Positions 6,545-7,944 of a DNA stretch of 7,944 nt are shown here, piece after piece. Position numbers and translations under genes: made by a program. Every line of letters begins with the position of its first letter. The first letter of the stretch is position 1. The stretch comes from Flavobacteriales bacterium (GTDB lineage: Bacteria > Bacteroidota > Bacteroidia > Flavobacteriales > Flavobacteriaceae). Location of the stretch: assembly GCA_027031025.1 (NCBI GenBank), contig JALVEJ010000252.1, positions 1 to 7,944 of the forward strand. Reading direction: 5' to 3'. Below the pieces are notes generated by a model. The model had not been told where the DNA came from, did no database searches, and was given only the letters and a program-made list of their open reading frames with translations.

Positions 6545-7944
6545 CTAAAACAGCCGATTTATTTTAAGTAACAAAATGTTTGTACCTAAACTTAAAGGAA
6601 TATTTTTGAAAATCACATTGTAGTTTGTATTAAAAGTTTGGGTCTTTGTCGTAATAAAAGATAAACTTGCCACATTATACATATCCAAATTATTAAGAGA
6701 AAGATTCATTGAAATCACGTGTTGTTTATTTCTACTTTTAAAACGATATGATGGACTAAATGAAAAAGAATTATTAATCATTTCTATTCGCAATGCCGGC
6801 AAATTTTGATTATTATTAAAACCAAAATTGGTATAAGAAGCATTGAAACTGAACTGTTTACTGATCTTGCCAAAAACATTTAAACTGGCTAACAACCGTT
6901 TTGTAGATACTAATGTAGTATTATTGATATTATTGGTGCGAATACCTATAGAGCCTTTCAAATGTAGTTTTTTTCTGAATAATTTAAATCCGGTATTAAT
7001 TTTATAATCAATAATATCTTTTTCTATATTACGATAACCAATCGGCATATATCCCGGACCTATATATTTAATTTGCCCACCCAGCAAAAAATCTTTTGAT
7101 TTCCAAGTTAAAGACGTGTTATGTGCAAAGTCAAATACACTACTAGAATTGAGAGTTATATAATTATTTAATTGAGATGGAAAAAAATTATTAGAAGGTA
7201 ACGCCAATGCTTTCAAATTACTAGTGTATAATGATACTGCTGTTTCGGTCTTAAATATAAGATGCTTAAACAATTTTATTTTCAGTAAAGGCGAAACACT
7301 TATTCCTTCCACGGGGTCATAACCTACAGATGAAGAGGTATTGATTGAACTAATATCATCTTTTATCTTAACAAGATTAAATACAAATTTATCTCCTTTT
7401 TCCTTCCCGTAGCCTAGTTGAACTCCTACCATAGTTTGTTTATAAGCACCCGGGGTATTTAGCAAGATATCCGGTTTAATGGCAGTTTGAGAAACACCAT
7501 AATTGGCAGCCAAAATAAACTTGCCCGGATTCATCGAAAATCCCAATCCAAATATTTGAATATCACCCGTTGTTAAGGTAGAGTATTGAGGCGTATGTGA
7601 GCCCAAATGGGCTTTGAACCATTTATAGCTTGGATCAATATGAATGTTATTCCGTGGATTTTGAACATACTCAACTAAATTTTCATTAGGAATGTTGGGT
7701 AGGTTATATGAAACTTTTCTATTGCTGATATTTATTCCGAATGGTATAGAAAGATATCTCCCCATTTGTAAACGGGCATTGATATTTAGATGAAAAATAT
7801 TTGGCTCATAACGTGGTCTGAATCCAAAATAATTATATGCCGAATAGTTGTAATAATCATAAGATAAACCGAGACTACCTGAAAATTTTATTTTTTTACT
7901 TTTTTGAGATTTGGCAGTCCAAGTAAAAAAAAGGCTACTAAGTA
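6545..7944 (-). CDS. Outer-membrane beta-barrel protein, 5' end beyond window, C-terminus frameshifted off
   Basis: The frame stays open from the right edge (first full codon 7942-7940) to a TAG at 6547-6545, giving 465 visible residues. The first Met, at 7765, is not the true start. Upstream of it the frame reads LSSLFFTWTAKSQ, the end of a signal peptide, then mature sequence (GSLGLSYDYYNYS, FRPRYEPN), so only about ten residues are missing. The rest is alternating amphipathic strands with aromatic girdles. A conserved-looking block, NPRNNIHIDPSYKW (7619-7660), is followed by HLG and then GLGFSMNPGKF. From memory this block marks a barrel family encoded just upstream of TANFOR-like giants in Bacteroidota. 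The protein probably sits in the outer membrane and may help export or anchor the giant; that role is inference. The frame stops before the expected last strands, which continue in another frame at 6270-6563. The gene is either a recent pseudogene or carries a sequencing indel. It heads the visible part of the operon; the promoter must lie beyond the window. Confidence 0.85.
   Translation of the reverse strand, partial: LSSLFFTWTAKSQKSKKIKFSGSLGLSYDYYNYSAYNYFGFRPRYEPNIFHLNINARLQMGRYLSIPFGINISNRKVSYNLPNIPNENLVEYVQNPRNNIHIDPSYKWFKAHLGSHTPQYSTLTTGDIQIFGLGFSMNPGKFILAANYGVSQTAIKPDILLNTPGAYKQTMVGVQLGYGKEKGDKFVFNLVKIKDDISSINTSSSVGYDPVEGISVSPLLKIKLFKHLIFKTETAVSLYTSNLKALALPSNNFFPSQLNNYITLNSSSVFDFAHNTSLTWKSKDFLLGGQIKYIGPGYMPIGYRNIEKDIIDYKINTGFKLFRKKLHLKGSIGIRTNNINNTTLVSTKRLLASLNVFGKISKQFSFNASYTNFGFNNNQNLPALRIEMINNSFSFSPSYRFKSRNKQHVISMNLSLNNLDMYNVASLSFITTKTQTFNTNYNVIFKNIPLSLGTNILLLKINRLF
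6562..6565 (-). other. Probable one-base deletion in an A run (frameshift site)
   Basis: On the minus strand the barrel frame reads CTT AAA ATA AAT CGG CTG TTT TAG. The downstream frame is entered as AAT AAA TCG GCT GTT TTA GAT ATG. One extra A in the run of four would give CTT AAA AAT AAA TCG and join the frames without a stop. The fused residues (LLLKNKSAVLDMSISNF) continue the strand pattern on both sides. The downstream frame is closed by a TAA just upstream, which confines the shift to this short interval. No canonical slippery heptamer is in frame. Confidence 0.65.

Noticed and set aside
6545..6568. Programmed -1 ribosomal frameshifting at CTTAAAAT
   Set aside because: The in-frame codons CTT AAA do not form a canonical X XXY YYZ heptamer, and slipping back both codons would read ACT TAA, a stop. 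A base deletion is the simpler reading.
6545..7765. Starting the barrel gene at the Met at 7765 (406 residues)
   Set aside because: The frame is open to the window edge, and the upstream residues show a signal-peptide end and barrel-like sequence, so the true start is outside.
7889..7932. Long A and T homopolymers near the barrel's signal peptide as a second frameshift
   Set aside because: The frame reads through them without a stop and yields a sensible signal peptide end and mature start, so no break is needed.

Overview
The window is AT-rich coding DNA, and every gene lies on the minus strand. Features point to Bacteroidota: signal peptides ending in AQ/SQ, no Shine-Dalgarno sequences ahead of the starts, A/T-rich junctions, very large beta-rich exported proteins, and an outer-membrane barrel ending in an aromatic residue. 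I cannot place the organism to genus.

Reading from right to left (direction of transcription), there are three tightly packed genes. (1) 7944-6270: an outer-membrane beta-barrel protein. Its first few residues lie beyond the right edge, and it is split near 6562-6565 by what looks like a one-base deletion in an A run. (2) 6267-1084: a secreted giant of 1727 residues made of Ig-like, PKD-like and long repetitive beta-strand regions. Its N-terminal part resembles the TANFOR-type module known from Tannerella forsythia and other Bacteroidota. (3) 1071-1: an exported fibronectin-type-III-like protein that runs off the left edge. The junctions are 2 nt and 12 nt long, so this is almost certainly one operon. 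No stretch over 300 bases lacks a gene, and I see no RNA gene, mobile element, CRISPR array, promoter or terminator.

From memory of the families, and without a search, this trio (barrel, giant beta-rich protein, FN3 protein) recurs in Bacteroidota and has no assigned function. My inference is a cell-surface assembly: a barrel in the outer membrane, with a giant and an FN3 partner exported to the periplasm or surface. That locus is the best candidate here for an undescribed system. Two further points stand out: the broken barrel gene, and a strong excess of the tetramer CCGG (about 55 by hand count) in otherwise AT-rich DNA.
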